The notes: generated by a model not told the origin, from the letters alone. A stretch of 64,000 nt of DNA from an uncultured Tenacibaculum sp. (GCF_947495995.1 NZ_CANMAX010000002.1:789482-853481); one strand, 5' to 3'; numbered from the stretch's first letter, positions 26,602-34,889 are shown. Translations and numbers: made by a program.

Positions 26602-27150
26602 TTAAACCCTTCTATACATTACATCTGTTCTTAACACATACTTTACTCCTGAAATTAACTCTTTTCCTTCATGACGTAATCGATGTCTGAAAACTAAAGC
26701 AGTTCCTTTCTTCGGTTTTACTGTACCAATGTTTCTAAAAGCTGTTTCTCCTCCTTCAAAATCATCATTCAAATAAATTAGAAAAGAATAGAAACTTTGC
26801 TCTTCTAAATTCCTTCTGTAACTTCCATCAATGTGCATTTTAAAGCGTTGACCTTGGGTGTATTTATATACTCGAAACATTTCATTTAAGCCAATTCCTT
26901 CATAAAATCCAACTTGCTTAGGAATAAAATCTTGCAATCGATTCCAGAAATCTTGCCCTAAATCTTCATCAAAAAACAAATAACGATCGTTATTACGAAT
27001 TCCTTTGTTCATTACCTGATTTCCATCTACAGAAATTTTTGCTTCTTCAAAATCTACTGTCTGATATTTTAGTAAATACTCAAAACACTCTTCTTCTGAA
27101 AGGAAGTTTTCTATTAAAAATATTTCGTCGTGTACATTAATTTTTTTCAT
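26602..27150 (-). CDS. 2OG-Fe(II) oxygenase (prolyl-4-hydroxylase-like)
   Basis: 182 residues from the ATG at 27150; an ATG 48 bp earlier would add a non-conserved hydrophobic stretch. The double-stranded beta-helix core has the iron triad His106-x-Asp108 (MHIDG) and His160 (LRHEG), plus Arg174 for 2-oxoglutarate. GGETAF is typical of the P4Hc family. The target (protein or nucleic acid) is unknown, and no link with ADP-ribose is established apart from location. Confidence 0.85.
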   Translation of the reverse strand: MKKINVHDEIFLIENFLSEEECFEYLLKYQTVDFEEAKISVDGNQVMNKGIRNNDRYLFFDEDLGQDFWNRLQDFIPKQVGFYEGIGLNEMFRVYKYTQGQRFKMHIDGSYRRNLEEQSFYSFLIYLNDDFEGGETAFRNIGTVKPKKGTALVFRHRLRHEGKELISGVKYVLRTDVMYRRV

Positions 27151-27182
27151 AGTCGTTTTATTTAAATAATATTCAAAGACTA

Positions 27183-27232
27183 TCAATAAAAAGATCACTT
27201 CGTCAATCTTCCTCGTGATGGCGGACGAAAAT
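27183..27232. repeat. Half copy of the palindromic repeat family
   Basis: Only the GATCACTTCGTC...CTCGTGATGG arm is present. Confidence 0.5.
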
Positions 27233-27249
27233 CTAGTTTGATATTTCTT

Positions 27250-27798
27250 CTACTTGAATTCTATAAACTTTGCTGGCACATAATCAGTTAACCATACTCC
27301 GTTCTTAGATTGATAGAATTCGAATCCTGCCACATGCATTGCTCCTGAACGAACAGTTAAAATCGTAGGAACTCCTCTTCTACTTCCAACTTTTGTTGCT
27401 GTTTCTAAATCTTGACTTAAATGCACATGTTGTCTACTCATTTTTTGCAATCCTTTTTCTTTTATCGATTGCATAAACTTTGATACCGTTCCGTGATATA
27501 AATATTCTGGCGGTTGAATAGCTTCTAATTTTAAATCAATCGTTTTTAAAGAATGACCTTGATTGGCTCTAATCTTTGTTTGATCTTCATTAAAACTAAA
27601 TCGCTTTTTATCATTTGTAGCAACTACTTCTTCTAGTTTTTCTATTGAAAAGTACTTTCCTTTTCTTTTCGATTTCTCAATAAGTTCAGCTACATCTGCC
27701 CAACCATTTTCATCTAATTTCAATCCGATTAAATCAGGTTGATGTCTAAGTAGTAGACTTAGAAACTTACTTATATTTTTTATTTCTCTTTCGTTCAT
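27250..27798 (-). CDS. kptA: RNA 2'-phosphotransferase (KptA/Tpt1)
   Basis: 182 residues, the usual length. It transfers an internal RNA 2'-phosphate to NAD, yielding nicotinamide and ADP-ribose 1''-2''-cyclic phosphate (Appr>p). The signature SKFLSLLLRHQPDLIGL (about 8-24) carries the first Arg-His pair; IRANQGHSL (about 73-81), LYHGT and HVHLS follow. Bacteria lack the tRNA splicing that needs this step, so its role may be RNA repair or NAD-dependent modification. Two macrodomain genes nearby could handle the Appr>p product. Confidence 0.93.
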   Translation of the reverse strand: MNEREIKNISKFLSLLLRHQPDLIGLKLDENGWADVAELIEKSKRKGKYFSIEKLEEVVATNDKKRFSFNEDQTKIRANQGHSLKTIDLKLEAIQPPEYLYHGTVSKFMQSIKEKGLQKMSRQHVHLSQDLETATKVGSRRGVPTILTVRSGAMHVAGFEFYQSKNGVWLTDYVPAKFIEFK

Positions 27799-27877
27799 TT
27801 TGTTTTGTTTTTAATTGATCTCGACTGTGTCGTTTTGACATTATATACTTATACACAATCTCTAATTTTAACTATAG

Positions 27878-28744
27878 TTAATTCAAAGGTTTTTGATTTA
27901 AAATATCTCTTTGAGATCGACCTAAAGGAACTCTAAATACTGGTATTTTAATATTATAGTATGTAATGAGTTCTTTAATCGTTTGATCGATCAGTTGCAT
28001 ATCATATCGTGATGAAAAATGACCTAAAATTAGTTTTTCAATATTGATCTGACTCACCATTTCTAACACTTCTTCTAAAGAACTGTGTTTATTTTTGTCA
28101 TTACCTTTTTCTACTTCTTCTTTCTTTAAAAATGTGGCTTCATGAATTAACACTCCACAATTATCATATTTTGAATAATCATACACTGGTGTATCTCCCG
28201 AATACACTAGAACTGAATTTTTAATCTTCTCTTTGATAAAATCTTCTCCTTTATCTTGTTTTATAGCGATAATCTCTTTTGAAGATAAATTTGTAAACTC
28301 TTGCTTCAATTTATGCTTGGTTTCAAATACTTGAAAAGACAAACTTTTTAATTGATCTTTCACATCTATATGTTGATTTTCGAAACATAAAACTTCTATT
28401 CCAGATTTTATCTGAATAACTTGTTCGTCTTCTAAACTATTCCATATTGTTCCTGATGTATGTGGATCAAATTGACTAGTGAAATTTTCTAAAAATCTAA
28501 ATGAATTTGCGTCTTTAGGATAATAAATTGTCGGTTTACGATGTGCACATAATTGATTGTATTGCATTAAACCTCCTAAATGATCTCTATCAGCATGAGA
28601 AATAAACACATGCTTTATTTTATTAGCTTTACCTAGTAAATTTGCTATTAATCCATCACCAGCATCAAATAACAATCCAAGCTCTTCAATAAAGTACCAT
28701 GTTGAAAATAATGCTGTTGAATATCCATGTATTGTTAGTTTCAT
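27878..28744 (-). CDS. Metallo-beta-lactamase-fold hydrolase, RNase Z-like
   Basis: 288 residues. The first metal motif is ISHADRDHLGG, giving HxDxDH in place of the usual HxHxDH; further ligands are likely in VYSGDTPVYDY, LIHEATF and LGHFSSRY, the arrangement of the RNase Z/arylsulfatase branch. Substrate is unknown. Its position next to KptA suggests RNA or cyclic-phosphate chemistry, which is inference. Confidence 0.8.
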   Translation of the reverse strand: MKLTIHGYSTALFSTWYFIEELGLLFDAGDGLIANLLGKANKIKHVFISHADRDHLGGLMQYNQLCAHRKPTIYYPKDANSFRFLENFTSQFDPHTSGTIWNSLEDEQVIQIKSGIEVLCFENQHIDVKDQLKSLSFQVFETKHKLKQEFTNLSSKEIIAIKQDKGEDFIKEKIKNSVLVYSGDTPVYDYSKYDNCGVLIHEATFLKKEEVEKGNDKNKHSSLEEVLEMVSQINIEKLILGHFSSRYDMQLIDQTIKELITYYNIKIPVFRVPLGRSQRDILNQKPLN

Positions 28745-28762
28745 TTCTTTTATATTTTATTA

Positions 28763-28822
28763 CGTCATTACGAATGAAATGAAGTAATCTTTTTATTGAT
28801 TTATAGATCACTTCGTTTTTTA
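28763..28822. repeat. Palindromic repeat element, truncated copy
   Basis: Left arm CGTCATTACGA...GAAGTAATC and a partial right arm GATCACTTCG. Confidence 0.5.
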
Positions 28823-28841
28823 CTCCAAATAATCACTTTTT

Positions 28842-29318
28842 TTATTTAAAATCATACACTATTGTATCGATTTCATTTTTTATTAAATTCTCTTTGATAA
28901 TTGGTTCTATTTTTTCCCATTTACCTCCTGCTAATCCACATCCTATTCTTGGCATATGTACAGAAGCATTTAACTCTTTAGCTACATCAGACAATTTTTC
29001 AAGACATTTACTAACTGCTTCATATCGTATTGGAACTCCATTACTTCCAGTTTTCATTCCTCTTTGCCCAATCATATTACATACATATACAAACTTTTCA
29101 ACCTGTATAATTTGAATATTTCCAAGCTCAAAATCATTTTCTGATCTTTCTCTATACCATTTCCTATAACTGGCCTCTGGCTCCTTCCATCTTTTTGAAA
29201 TAGCCAAAACAAATCCTTTTCCCCAGCCTCCTAAATCATTACATATATGAGCTATAATTTTAACTCCTTTTGCCTGAGGTGAAGTAGCATCTCCTTTTAT
29301 ATATTTTATCTCTTTCAT
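28842..29318 (-). CDS. Macrodomain protein (Poa1/TARG1-like branch)
   Basis: 158 residues, a single macrodomain: [14 protein letters not shown] at the start, [16 protein letters not shown] as the adenine/ribose loop, and [13 protein letters not shown] as the diphosphate loop. This last form is typical of Poa1 (ADP-ribose-1''-phosphatase) and TARG1. KptA nearby makes the precursor of Appr1p, so a Poa1-like activity would fit. It overlaps the second macrodomain gene by 4 bp. Confidence 0.88.
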   Translation of the reverse strand: MKEIKYIKGDATSPQAKGVKIIAHICNDLGGWGKGFVLAISKRWKEPEASYRKWYRERSENDFELGNIQIIQVEKFVYVCNMIGQRGMKTGSNGVPIRYEAVSKCLEKLSDVAKELNASVHMPRIGCGLAGGKWEKIEPIIKENLIKNEIDTIVYDFK

Positions 29319-29830
29319 TTTTCTTTTTTTAAAATCTCCTTGTAAATCGTAAAATTCTCTTCATCAAAACAGACAAAAATTAGCTTTTCTACAACTGGGT
29401 ATTCTTTTACCGTTTCAATAGCTATTTCTGCTGCTAATTGTTTAGGAAACTTATAAATCCCTGTACTAATATTCGGAAAAGCAATCGTTTCTAAATCATG
29501 TTCCTTCGCTAATAACATACTATTTTTATAACAGTTGATCAATAATTCTTTTTCCAACGCTAATCGACTTCCTCCGTTATAAACCGGACCAACAGTATGG
29601 ATTACTTTTTTAGCTGGTAAATTTCCGGCAGTTGTAATTACTGATTCTCCTGTTTTACATTTTTCTTGGCGATTTCTAATCTCTTGACAAGCTTCTAAAA
29701 TAGCTTTTCCTCCTGCTCTATGGATTGCTCCGTCTACTCCTCCTCCACCTAATAAACTAGAATTTGCTGCGTTTACAATTGCATCTACTGCTATTTTAGT
29801 AATATCTCCTTTATGTAATTCAATTTTCAT
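29315..29830 (-). CDS. Macrodomain protein, O-acetyl-ADP-ribose deacetylase type
   Basis: 171 residues, MacroD/YmdB type: [20 protein letters not shown] (about 7-26), [14 protein letters not shown] (about 28-41) and [10 protein letters not shown] (diphosphate loop). These enzymes deacetylate O-acetyl-ADP-ribose made by sirtuins and remove mono-ADP-ribose from acidic residues. A sirtuin is encoded 3 kb away in the same cluster. Translationally coupled to the following macrodomain gene. Confidence 0.92.
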   Translation of the reverse strand: MKIELHKGDITKIAVDAIVNAANSSLLGGGGVDGAIHRAGGKAILEACQEIRNRQEKCKTGESVITTAGNLPAKKVIHTVGPVYNGGSRLALEKELLINCYKNSMLLAKEHDLETIAFPNISTGIYKFPKQLAAEIAIETVKEYPVVEKLIFVCFDEENFTIYKEILKKEK

Positions 29831-29844
29831 AATACATAATTTAA

Positions 29845-29925
29845 ATGTCTAATCGAGCGAAGTCAATATTTTACTTTTGTAATAAGTTCATATTAAAAAC
29901 CTCTCGACTCCGCTCGAGGTGACAA
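29845..29925. repeat. Second type of intergenic palindromic repeat
   Basis: Arms of the type GAGCGAAGTC and GACTCCGCTCGAGGTGAC around an AT-rich centre; a degenerate relative lies at 27817-27838. Confidence 0.5.
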
Positions 29926-29941
29926 TGCAATTATAAAATTG

Positions 29942-30364
29942 TCATTTTCTATAATTCTCTACAGTTTTCATAATTTCATTTACAAGTAAACTTTCACTAG
30001 TTTTATAATCTTTACCGATATAAACTTTAAGTGTTTTAATTTCTCCTTGTATCGACTCATTAAAACTTTCCAATTGATCTGCTGGAACCCACAATTCATT
30101 ATGAATTATTCCTCCTACATTTTCAATTGGGTATTTTTTAAATTCTTCTTCAGAAATTTCAAAAGCTGTTACAAACCCTAAATAGTTTCCAAAAGGATCT
30201 GTGGTATTCCATTTACTTGCTATTTCTGAAGCATATTCTTCATTTAAAACAGGATAAAAAATAGGTTGCCATTCTAATCTTGGTGGAAATTTTTTAAATC
30301 CGCTTTCAGCTATTAATTGCATTTCTTTTTCTCCTACAGGTCTATATAACTTTATCTTTTTCAT
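29942..30364 (-). CDS. Uncharacterised 140-residue protein beside ADP-ribosylglycohydrolases
   Basis: 140 residues. KLYRPVGEKEMQLIAESG (about 4-21), FPPRLEWQPIFYPVLNEEYA (about 26-45) and HNELWVPADQLESFN are strong conserved-looking blocks. I recall such proteins being labelled ADP-ribosylation/crystallin J1 because of their neighbours, but the sequence itself is not a glycohydrolase: it is too short and lacks the DD metal motifs. It lies 13 bp after the glycohydrolase gene at 30378, so it is in the same transcript and may be an accessory or a small ADP-ribose-linked enzyme. Confidence 0.6.
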   Translation of the reverse strand: MKKIKLYRPVGEKEMQLIAESGFKKFPPRLEWQPIFYPVLNEEYASEIASKWNTTDPFGNYLGFVTAFEISEEEFKKYPIENVGGIIHNELWVPADQLESFNESIQGEIKTLKVYIGKDYKTSESLLVNEIMKTVENYRK

Positions 30365-30377
30365 TTTCTAAAATTCT

Positions 30378-31274
30378 TTATTTATAAAAAATACTCTCGT
30401 TCCATTTTTCTACATCATTTCCCCATTGTTTTGGAACGCAACTTTCTTTAGAACACATCATATTAATTCCTCCTACTATTGCGCAAGTTGTATCTCTATC
30501 TCCTAATGCTGAAACTGTATTCCAAAGTGACTCTTCAAAATCTCCTAGATAGTGATATACATTCCATAACGCAATTGGAACAGTATCTTGAGCCAACATT
30601 TTTGTTCCGTTTCCTAAAGCAGTTACTATAGTTCGTATATCGTACGATTTAGGTAAATGCTTAATCTTTTTGATTTTATATTTTAAATCACTTTCTGGTG
30701 TAAAATCAATAATTGTATCTAACCAAGCTTCTTTATTTAACTCGTTACTTTTTGTACATAAGGCAGTAGCAATTGCTACACTTATTGCTCCGGCTATAGC
30801 TTCGTTGTTATAATGCGTTATTTCTGATGAAAGTTTTGCTTGTTCTGCAACCTTACTTAAATCATCATAAAAATATGCACCAATTAACGCAACTCGCATT
30901 GCACTACCATTTCCCATCGATCCAGTACCATTAAAACTTGATTTTGATATTTCTAACCAATTTTTATTAACATCAAATTCTAGTAATTTTCTGTGCATTG
31001 ATGGTCCGTAACCTCTATGTCTGTCTTTCAAAAAGTTTTGAGCGAACTGATTTGCAACAAAATCTTGATTTATTTCTCCAAACAACTCTAAAGATTTTAA
31101 TAAAGGAATCGCCATAATTGTATCATCTGTATATCTCCACTCTGTTTCTGGAATGAATCTATTTTCTAAAGCAGATTCTACAATTGCTCTTTCTCTAAAA
31201 AAACTATCACCAAAAGCATCTCCAATTGCAATACCTGTTAGTGATCTTTTTGCTAAATCTATTCTATTTTTCAT
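30378..31274 (-). CDS. ADP-ribosylglycohydrolase (second copy)
   Basis: 298 residues. LTGIAIGDAFGDSFF start; first metal motif YTDDTIMAI (about 43-51); second GDRDTTCAIVGG (about 262-273). The middle has GYGPSMHRKL and GSMGNGSAMR. It overlaps the next glycohydrolase gene by 4 bp. Its sequence differs greatly from the other two copies, so these are old paralogues with separate substrates, not recent duplicates. Confidence 0.88.
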   Translation of the reverse strand: MKNRIDLAKRSLTGIAIGDAFGDSFFRERAIVESALENRFIPETEWRYTDDTIMAIPLLKSLELFGEINQDFVANQFAQNFLKDRHRGYGPSMHRKLLEFDVNKNWLEISKSSFNGTGSMGNGSAMRVALIGAYFYDDLSKVAEQAKLSSEITHYNNEAIAGAISVAIATALCTKSNELNKEAWLDTIIDFTPESDLKYKIKKIKHLPKSYDIRTIVTALGNGTKMLAQDTVPIALWNVYHYLGDFEESLWNTVSALGDRDTTCAIVGGINMMCSKESCVPKQWGNDVEKWNESIFYK

Positions 31275-32236
31275 TTTTCTAAACTTTTTGAAAACCGATG
31301 TGATAAATCGATTATTTCTTCTCTTTTTACTAAATCATGTAACCAATCTTTTGGTATACTATCTTCTTCATAATATAAACCTGCTAAGGCTCCGGTAACA
31401 CAAGCAGTTGTATCTGTATCTTCACCTAAATTCACTGCTTTTAAAACTGCTTCAGCATAAGAATATGTAGTTAAAAAACTCCACAAACTCGCTTCTAAAG
31501 TATTTAATACATAACCCGATCCACTAATCTGTTTTTCTTCCAATTTATATACAGGTTCAATTGTATAATCACCTATTGGATTTTCTAATATTCTATGAAA
31601 CTTATTGATTTCACTTTCAGAACAAATCGCGTTTTCATTTAAAAAATTATTTACGGTTTGTTGCATTCTTTTATAAGCTTCAAATTTTTCTAATCCGCTT
31701 AATAAGACTAACATGAACTCCATATAAATGAAACAACTCAGCACAGAACGGATATGCCCATGTGTAATCGAAGAAACTTCTTTCACTTTTTGAAATCGTT
31801 CTTCGATTGACATATCTTTTACATAAAATGCTAACGGACTAATTCTCATTAAAGATCCATTTCCATTATCAAATTCATCAGTTCCACCAGATAATGTTGC
31901 TGGCGTTCCTTTAGCGAAAGAATTTATTGCTGTATTTGTTGCAATTCCGATATCGAAAACTTCTCCATGTGCTGTCCAGTAACTATCATTATACCAACGT
32001 AAAAAATTTGTAGCTATAGATTTTGTATCATAACCTTTACATAAACTTTCAGCCAAACAAAATGTTAAAGAACTATCATCACTCCAAGTTCCTTTGGGTT
32101 GATGATGAGAACCAAACGCTCTCATTGTTTTTACTGGATTTTGCTGTAATTCAAATCTTGTTTTAAACTCCACAGGAACTCCCAAAGCATCTCCTACTGC
32201 TAATCCTAAAAATGTTTGTTCTATTTTCTTTTTCAT
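31271..32236 (-). CDS. ADP-ribosylglycohydrolase (third copy)
   Basis: 321 residues from the ATG at 32236; an ATG 30 bp upstream runs into a repeat element and is not favoured. Start FLGLAVGDALGVPVEF; first metal motif TWSDDSSLTF (about 50-59); second GEDTDTTACVTG (about 273-284). It is the first gene of a unit with the second glycohydrolase and the 140-residue protein. Confidence 0.88.
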   Translation of the reverse strand: MKKKIEQTFLGLAVGDALGVPVEFKTRFELQQNPVKTMRAFGSHHQPKGTWSDDSSLTFCLAESLCKGYDTKSIATNFLRWYNDSYWTAHGEVFDIGIATNTAINSFAKGTPATLSGGTDEFDNGNGSLMRISPLAFYVKDMSIEERFQKVKEVSSITHGHIRSVLSCFIYMEFMLVLLSGLEKFEAYKRMQQTVNNFLNENAICSESEINKFHRILENPIGDYTIEPVYKLEEKQISGSGYVLNTLEASLWSFLTTYSYAEAVLKAVNLGEDTDTTACVTGALAGLYYEEDSIPKDWLHDLVKREEIIDLSHRFSKSLEK

Positions 32237-32261
32237 TTTTGTTTGTTTTATAATTATTAAC

Positions 32262-32356
32262 GTCATTGCGAACGGAGCTCTGTGGAGTGAAGCAATCTAT
32301 TCATTTAAAAACTCTAATTAAAAGATCACTTCGTCATCCTTCCTCGTGATGACGGA
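32262..32356. repeat. Intergenic palindromic repeat element, near-complete copy
   Basis: Left arm CGTCATTGCGA...GAAGCAATC, right arm GATCACTTCGTC...CTCGTGATGACG. Confidence 0.65.
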
Positions 32357-32367
32357 ATAAAGATCAT

Positions 32368-33192
32368 TTAATCAAACTCTTTTCGAAATGCTTCTATAAA
32401 CTTTTCATTTTTTGAGTAGATCGCAAAGACTACTCTTTTAAATTGATTTTTAAACTTATTTTCAAAATGCGATTTAAACAACTTTGCTATATCATTAGGA
32501 TCATTCTGAAAAACTCCACATCCCCAAGCACCTAAAATCAAAGTGTTATACTTCTTTTCGACACATAAACTCAATAGTTTTTCAATCCTTGTATTCATTA
32601 TTTCATTAACCTTGTCAACTAAATGTAGTTCTTTACGCTTAACCACACCATAATTAACAGCCGCTGAAGTTACAAATCCACATACTGAATAATCAGCTAC
32701 CAATTCTCCTCTTCTATCTCTAAAAACTGGCACATTTGGACTATGAATCATTGCATCAGTGTATATACAAGATTTCATACTTCTATGTGTATCATAAAAA
32801 TCGTAAGCACTCATTTGACTTCCATACAACGCTGATGAAACTGCTAAACTTTCTTCTTGTGCTAAAGCTCCGTTTAAAAAACCTCCTCCAGGATTCTTTG
32901 CTGAAGCAAAATTTAAACACATAACTTTTCCTTCTTCTTCTTGATTTATTCTATGTATAGCACTAACAGAATCTTCATGTGTTACTTCAAATACAGTATT
33001 TTGATTATTTTCTAATTTTAAATTTCTTTTTAAATAATCTAAATCTTCAGACAAATACAATTCAGTATTATCTATACAATTATTAATTTCTTCTTTTAGA
33101 TCTATTTTTTCACCTAAAGGCATAGTGTAATATCCTTTTTCTATGATTTCAATAGTCTGTTCTGCTTTTAGTTTTCGTGTTGACTTTTTCAT
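32368..33192 (-). CDS. Bacterial poly(ADP-ribose) glycohydrolase-like protein (TIGR02452 type)
   Basis: 274 residues. The catalytic signature of PARG, GGG-X7-QEE, is visible at 102-114 (GGGFLNGALAQEE), preceded by VMCLNFASAKNPG. The rest of the macrodomain-like fold follows (CGFVTSAAVNYG, LILGAWGCGVF). These enzymes cleave ADP-ribose chains or terminal ADP-ribose. The N-terminal 90 residues are an accessory helical part. Confidence 0.88.
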   Translation of the reverse strand: MKKSTRKLKAEQTIEIIEKGYYTMPLGEKIDLKEEINNCIDNTELYLSEDLDYLKRNLKLENNQNTVFEVTHEDSVSAIHRINQEEEGKVMCLNFASAKNPGGGFLNGALAQEESLAVSSALYGSQMSAYDFYDTHRSMKSCIYTDAMIHSPNVPVFRDRRGELVADYSVCGFVTSAAVNYGVVKRKELHLVDKVNEIMNTRIEKLLSLCVEKKYNTLILGAWGCGVFQNDPNDIAKLFKSHFENKFKNQFKRVVFAIYSKNEKFIEAFRKEFD

Positions 33193-33235
33193 TTCTTCTT
33201 TATTTATTCTTTCTACCTAAGTCTTTGTTTTTGAT

Positions 33236-33871
33236 TTAATTGATTTTCAAAAACTGATTCACTTCATCATTAAAACTCAAATATGGTTTTTCTTCTGGAA
33301 GCTCTAAGGCATCTAATTTTTTGTTTAATACGAATTGATATTGTTGATTTACATATGCTGATATGTCTTCTATTTCAATAATATCTTCTTTACCAAATTT
33401 TACTATTTCTTCGTTTCTGATTCCTAATTGAATCGCTCTACGTTCTAGTTTTGCTCCATACGGATCATGATCTGGATCCCATTGTAATCGAATATTTGAA
33501 TTTTGAACTTCTTCCTTCCAAGCTTCTTCATTTTCGTATAAATGCGATTGATAACTCGAATACACAGCCTGACTCAAATAGCGTTCAAAAGCTGTTCTTT
33601 TTAAATGAATTGCTAAAACAACTTCTTGACCTTCTTTTGTTCCCCAACCATTTCTATACATCATCCATAGAAAGTTTGGTTTAATCCAAGTCATTCTTGT
33701 ATACTTGAACGGACCTCCAAAAAATTGGTTTCTCACAGCAAAATTCCCGATCGCTGGTCTGTATGACTGATATACAATTACTTTTTCTTCATCGTATTGA
33801 GCCATGATATGATGACCTGATTCTGGCCATTCATTCAATTGTTCTTTATAATTTTTTAATTTCAGTTTCAT
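33236..33871 (-). CDS. DUF4291 family protein
   Basis: 211 residues from the ATG at 33871; a start 51 bp upstream would lie in the repeat element. Typical blocks: VIVYQSYRPAIGNFAV (about 32-47), YTRMTWIKPNFLWMMYRNGWG (about 57-77), LRWDP-like QWDPDHDP and RRAIQLG. No activity is known. Conserved Tyr, Arg, Trp and Asp residues suggest an enzyme, and its repeated finding beside NAD-linked genes hints at a shared substrate (inference). Confidence 0.75.
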   Translation of the reverse strand: MKLKLKNYKEQLNEWPESGHHIMAQYDEEKVIVYQSYRPAIGNFAVRNQFFGGPFKYTRMTWIKPNFLWMMYRNGWGTKEGQEVVLAIHLKRTAFERYLSQAVYSSYQSHLYENEEAWKEEVQNSNIRLQWDPDHDPYGAKLERRAIQLGIRNEEIVKFGKEDIIEIEDISAYVNQQYQFVLNKKLDALELPEEKPYLSFNDEVNQFLKIN

Positions 33872-33892
33872 TTTTAATTTATTTTTTTGACA

Positions 33893-33975
33893 TTGCGAAA
33901 GTAACTCAGTGAATTGAAGCAATCAGTTAATTAATTAAAAGATCACTTCGTCTTTGTATCCTCGTGATGACGTTA
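33893..33975. repeat. Intergenic palindromic repeat element
   Basis: Left arm ACATTGCGAA...GAAGCAATC and right arm GATCACTTCGTC...CTCGTGATGACG, between prs-like and DUF4291 genes. Confidence 0.6.
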
Positions 33976-34008
33976 TATAATTAGTTTCATCTTTAGGTTC
34001 TTGAATAA

Positions 34009-34836
34009 CTACAGAATCTCTACTAATTTTATCTGCTGAACGTCTTCAACATCTTTAAAACTATCTGTTGTAAACACTTTTGTAAACTTTTCTTTTAAAT
34101 GTTCTACTCCTTTACTAAAAATTCCGTGACTTACAGCTAAGTATAAATCACCTGCATTTTTCTTTTTCAATTCATCTGCTAATCCCATGAAAGTTCCTCC
34201 ACCATCACAAATATCATCTACAATTAAGCAATTCTTCCCACTTAGATCTTCTTCGTAAACTTTAAAACCTTCCAGTTTTCCGTTTGTTACATTTCTCTTT
34301 TTCGAACATTCTACCACAGCAATTCCCCCTAAATATTCCGACACTTTATATATCTTTTTCAAAGCTCCTCCGTCAGGAGAAATTAATAACACTTCTGATC
34401 CAATTTTTTCAATTACTTTTTCAATGAACTTATAATTAGTTACCACTTTGCAATCATTTAAAACTGCTGGAGTAACTTCAGAATGTGGATCAAAAACAGT
34501 AATCTCATTTAATTTCAAACTATTTAACAAATCCGCATACACTTTTACCGTTAATGGTTCTCCAGGTATCATAACTCTATCTTGTCTTGCTCCTGGAAAA
34601 TATGGAATAAAAAGATCGATTATTTTTACTCCACATCTTTTAACAGCATCAACTGTACACAATAACAATCCCATATCATTAAAAGAAGTAACTCTAGTTG
34701 TTATCGTAACTTTTTCAACATTGGTTAAATCGGACGATATTTTAATATGAGGTTCTCCTCCAGAAAAAGTGAACGATTTAAATGTTACTTGGTTACCTCC
34801 TAATGGTTCAAATGTTGAATCTAAATTGAAAATCAT
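34009..34836 (-). CDS. prs: Short ribose-phosphate pyrophosphokinase-like enzyme
   Basis: 275 residues from the ATG at 34836, compared with about 310 for housekeeping Prs. Starting at 34884 would translate the operator. Present are FSGGEPHIKI (FSDGE-like), PYFPGARQDRVMIPGEPLT (ATP site), the flexible-loop CSKKRNVTNGK and the PRPP loop VDDICDGGGT. It would make PRPP for Nampt. An alternative is pyrophosphorylation of ADP-ribose, as shown for the phage Adps homologues. Two NrtR-type operators precede it. Confidence 0.85.
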   Translation of the reverse strand: MIFNLDSTFEPLGGNQVTFKSFTFSGGEPHIKISSDLTNVEKVTITTRVTSFNDMGLLLCTVDAVKRCGVKIIDLFIPYFPGARQDRVMIPGEPLTVKVYADLLNSLKLNEITVFDPHSEVTPAVLNDCKVVTNYKFIEKVIEKIGSEVLLISPDGGALKKIYKVSEYLGGIAVVECSKKRNVTNGKLEGFKVYEEDLSGKNCLIVDDICDGGGTFMGLADELKKKNAGDLYLAVSHGIFSKGVEHLKEKFTKVFTTDSFKDVEDVQQIKLVEIL

Positions 34837-34837
34837 T

Positions 34838-34858
34838 TTTGTGTTATTTTTACGCAAA
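34838..34858 (-). promoter_or_regulatory. NrtR-type operator, proximal, prs
   Basis: TTTGTGT-TATTTTT-ACGCAAA, ending one base before the ATG and overlapping the -7 box. Confidence 0.75.
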
Positions 34859-34886
34859 ACTAAAACATAAAAACAAACTGACAAAA
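34855..34886 (-). promoter_or_regulatory. Promoter of prs
   Basis: Minus strand: -33 TTTTG (34886-34882), 19-nt spacer, -7 TAGTTTTG (34862-34855). Same layout as the nampt promoter. Confidence 0.7.
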
Positions 34887-34889
34887 TAA

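Noticed and set aside
33872..33922. Longer start for the DUF4291 protein
   Set aside because: The extra sequence is the end of an intergenic palindromic repeat.
34837..34884. Upstream extension of the prs gene by 16 codons
   Set aside because: It would translate the operator and -7 region; the family start and the promoter position favour the ATG at 34836.
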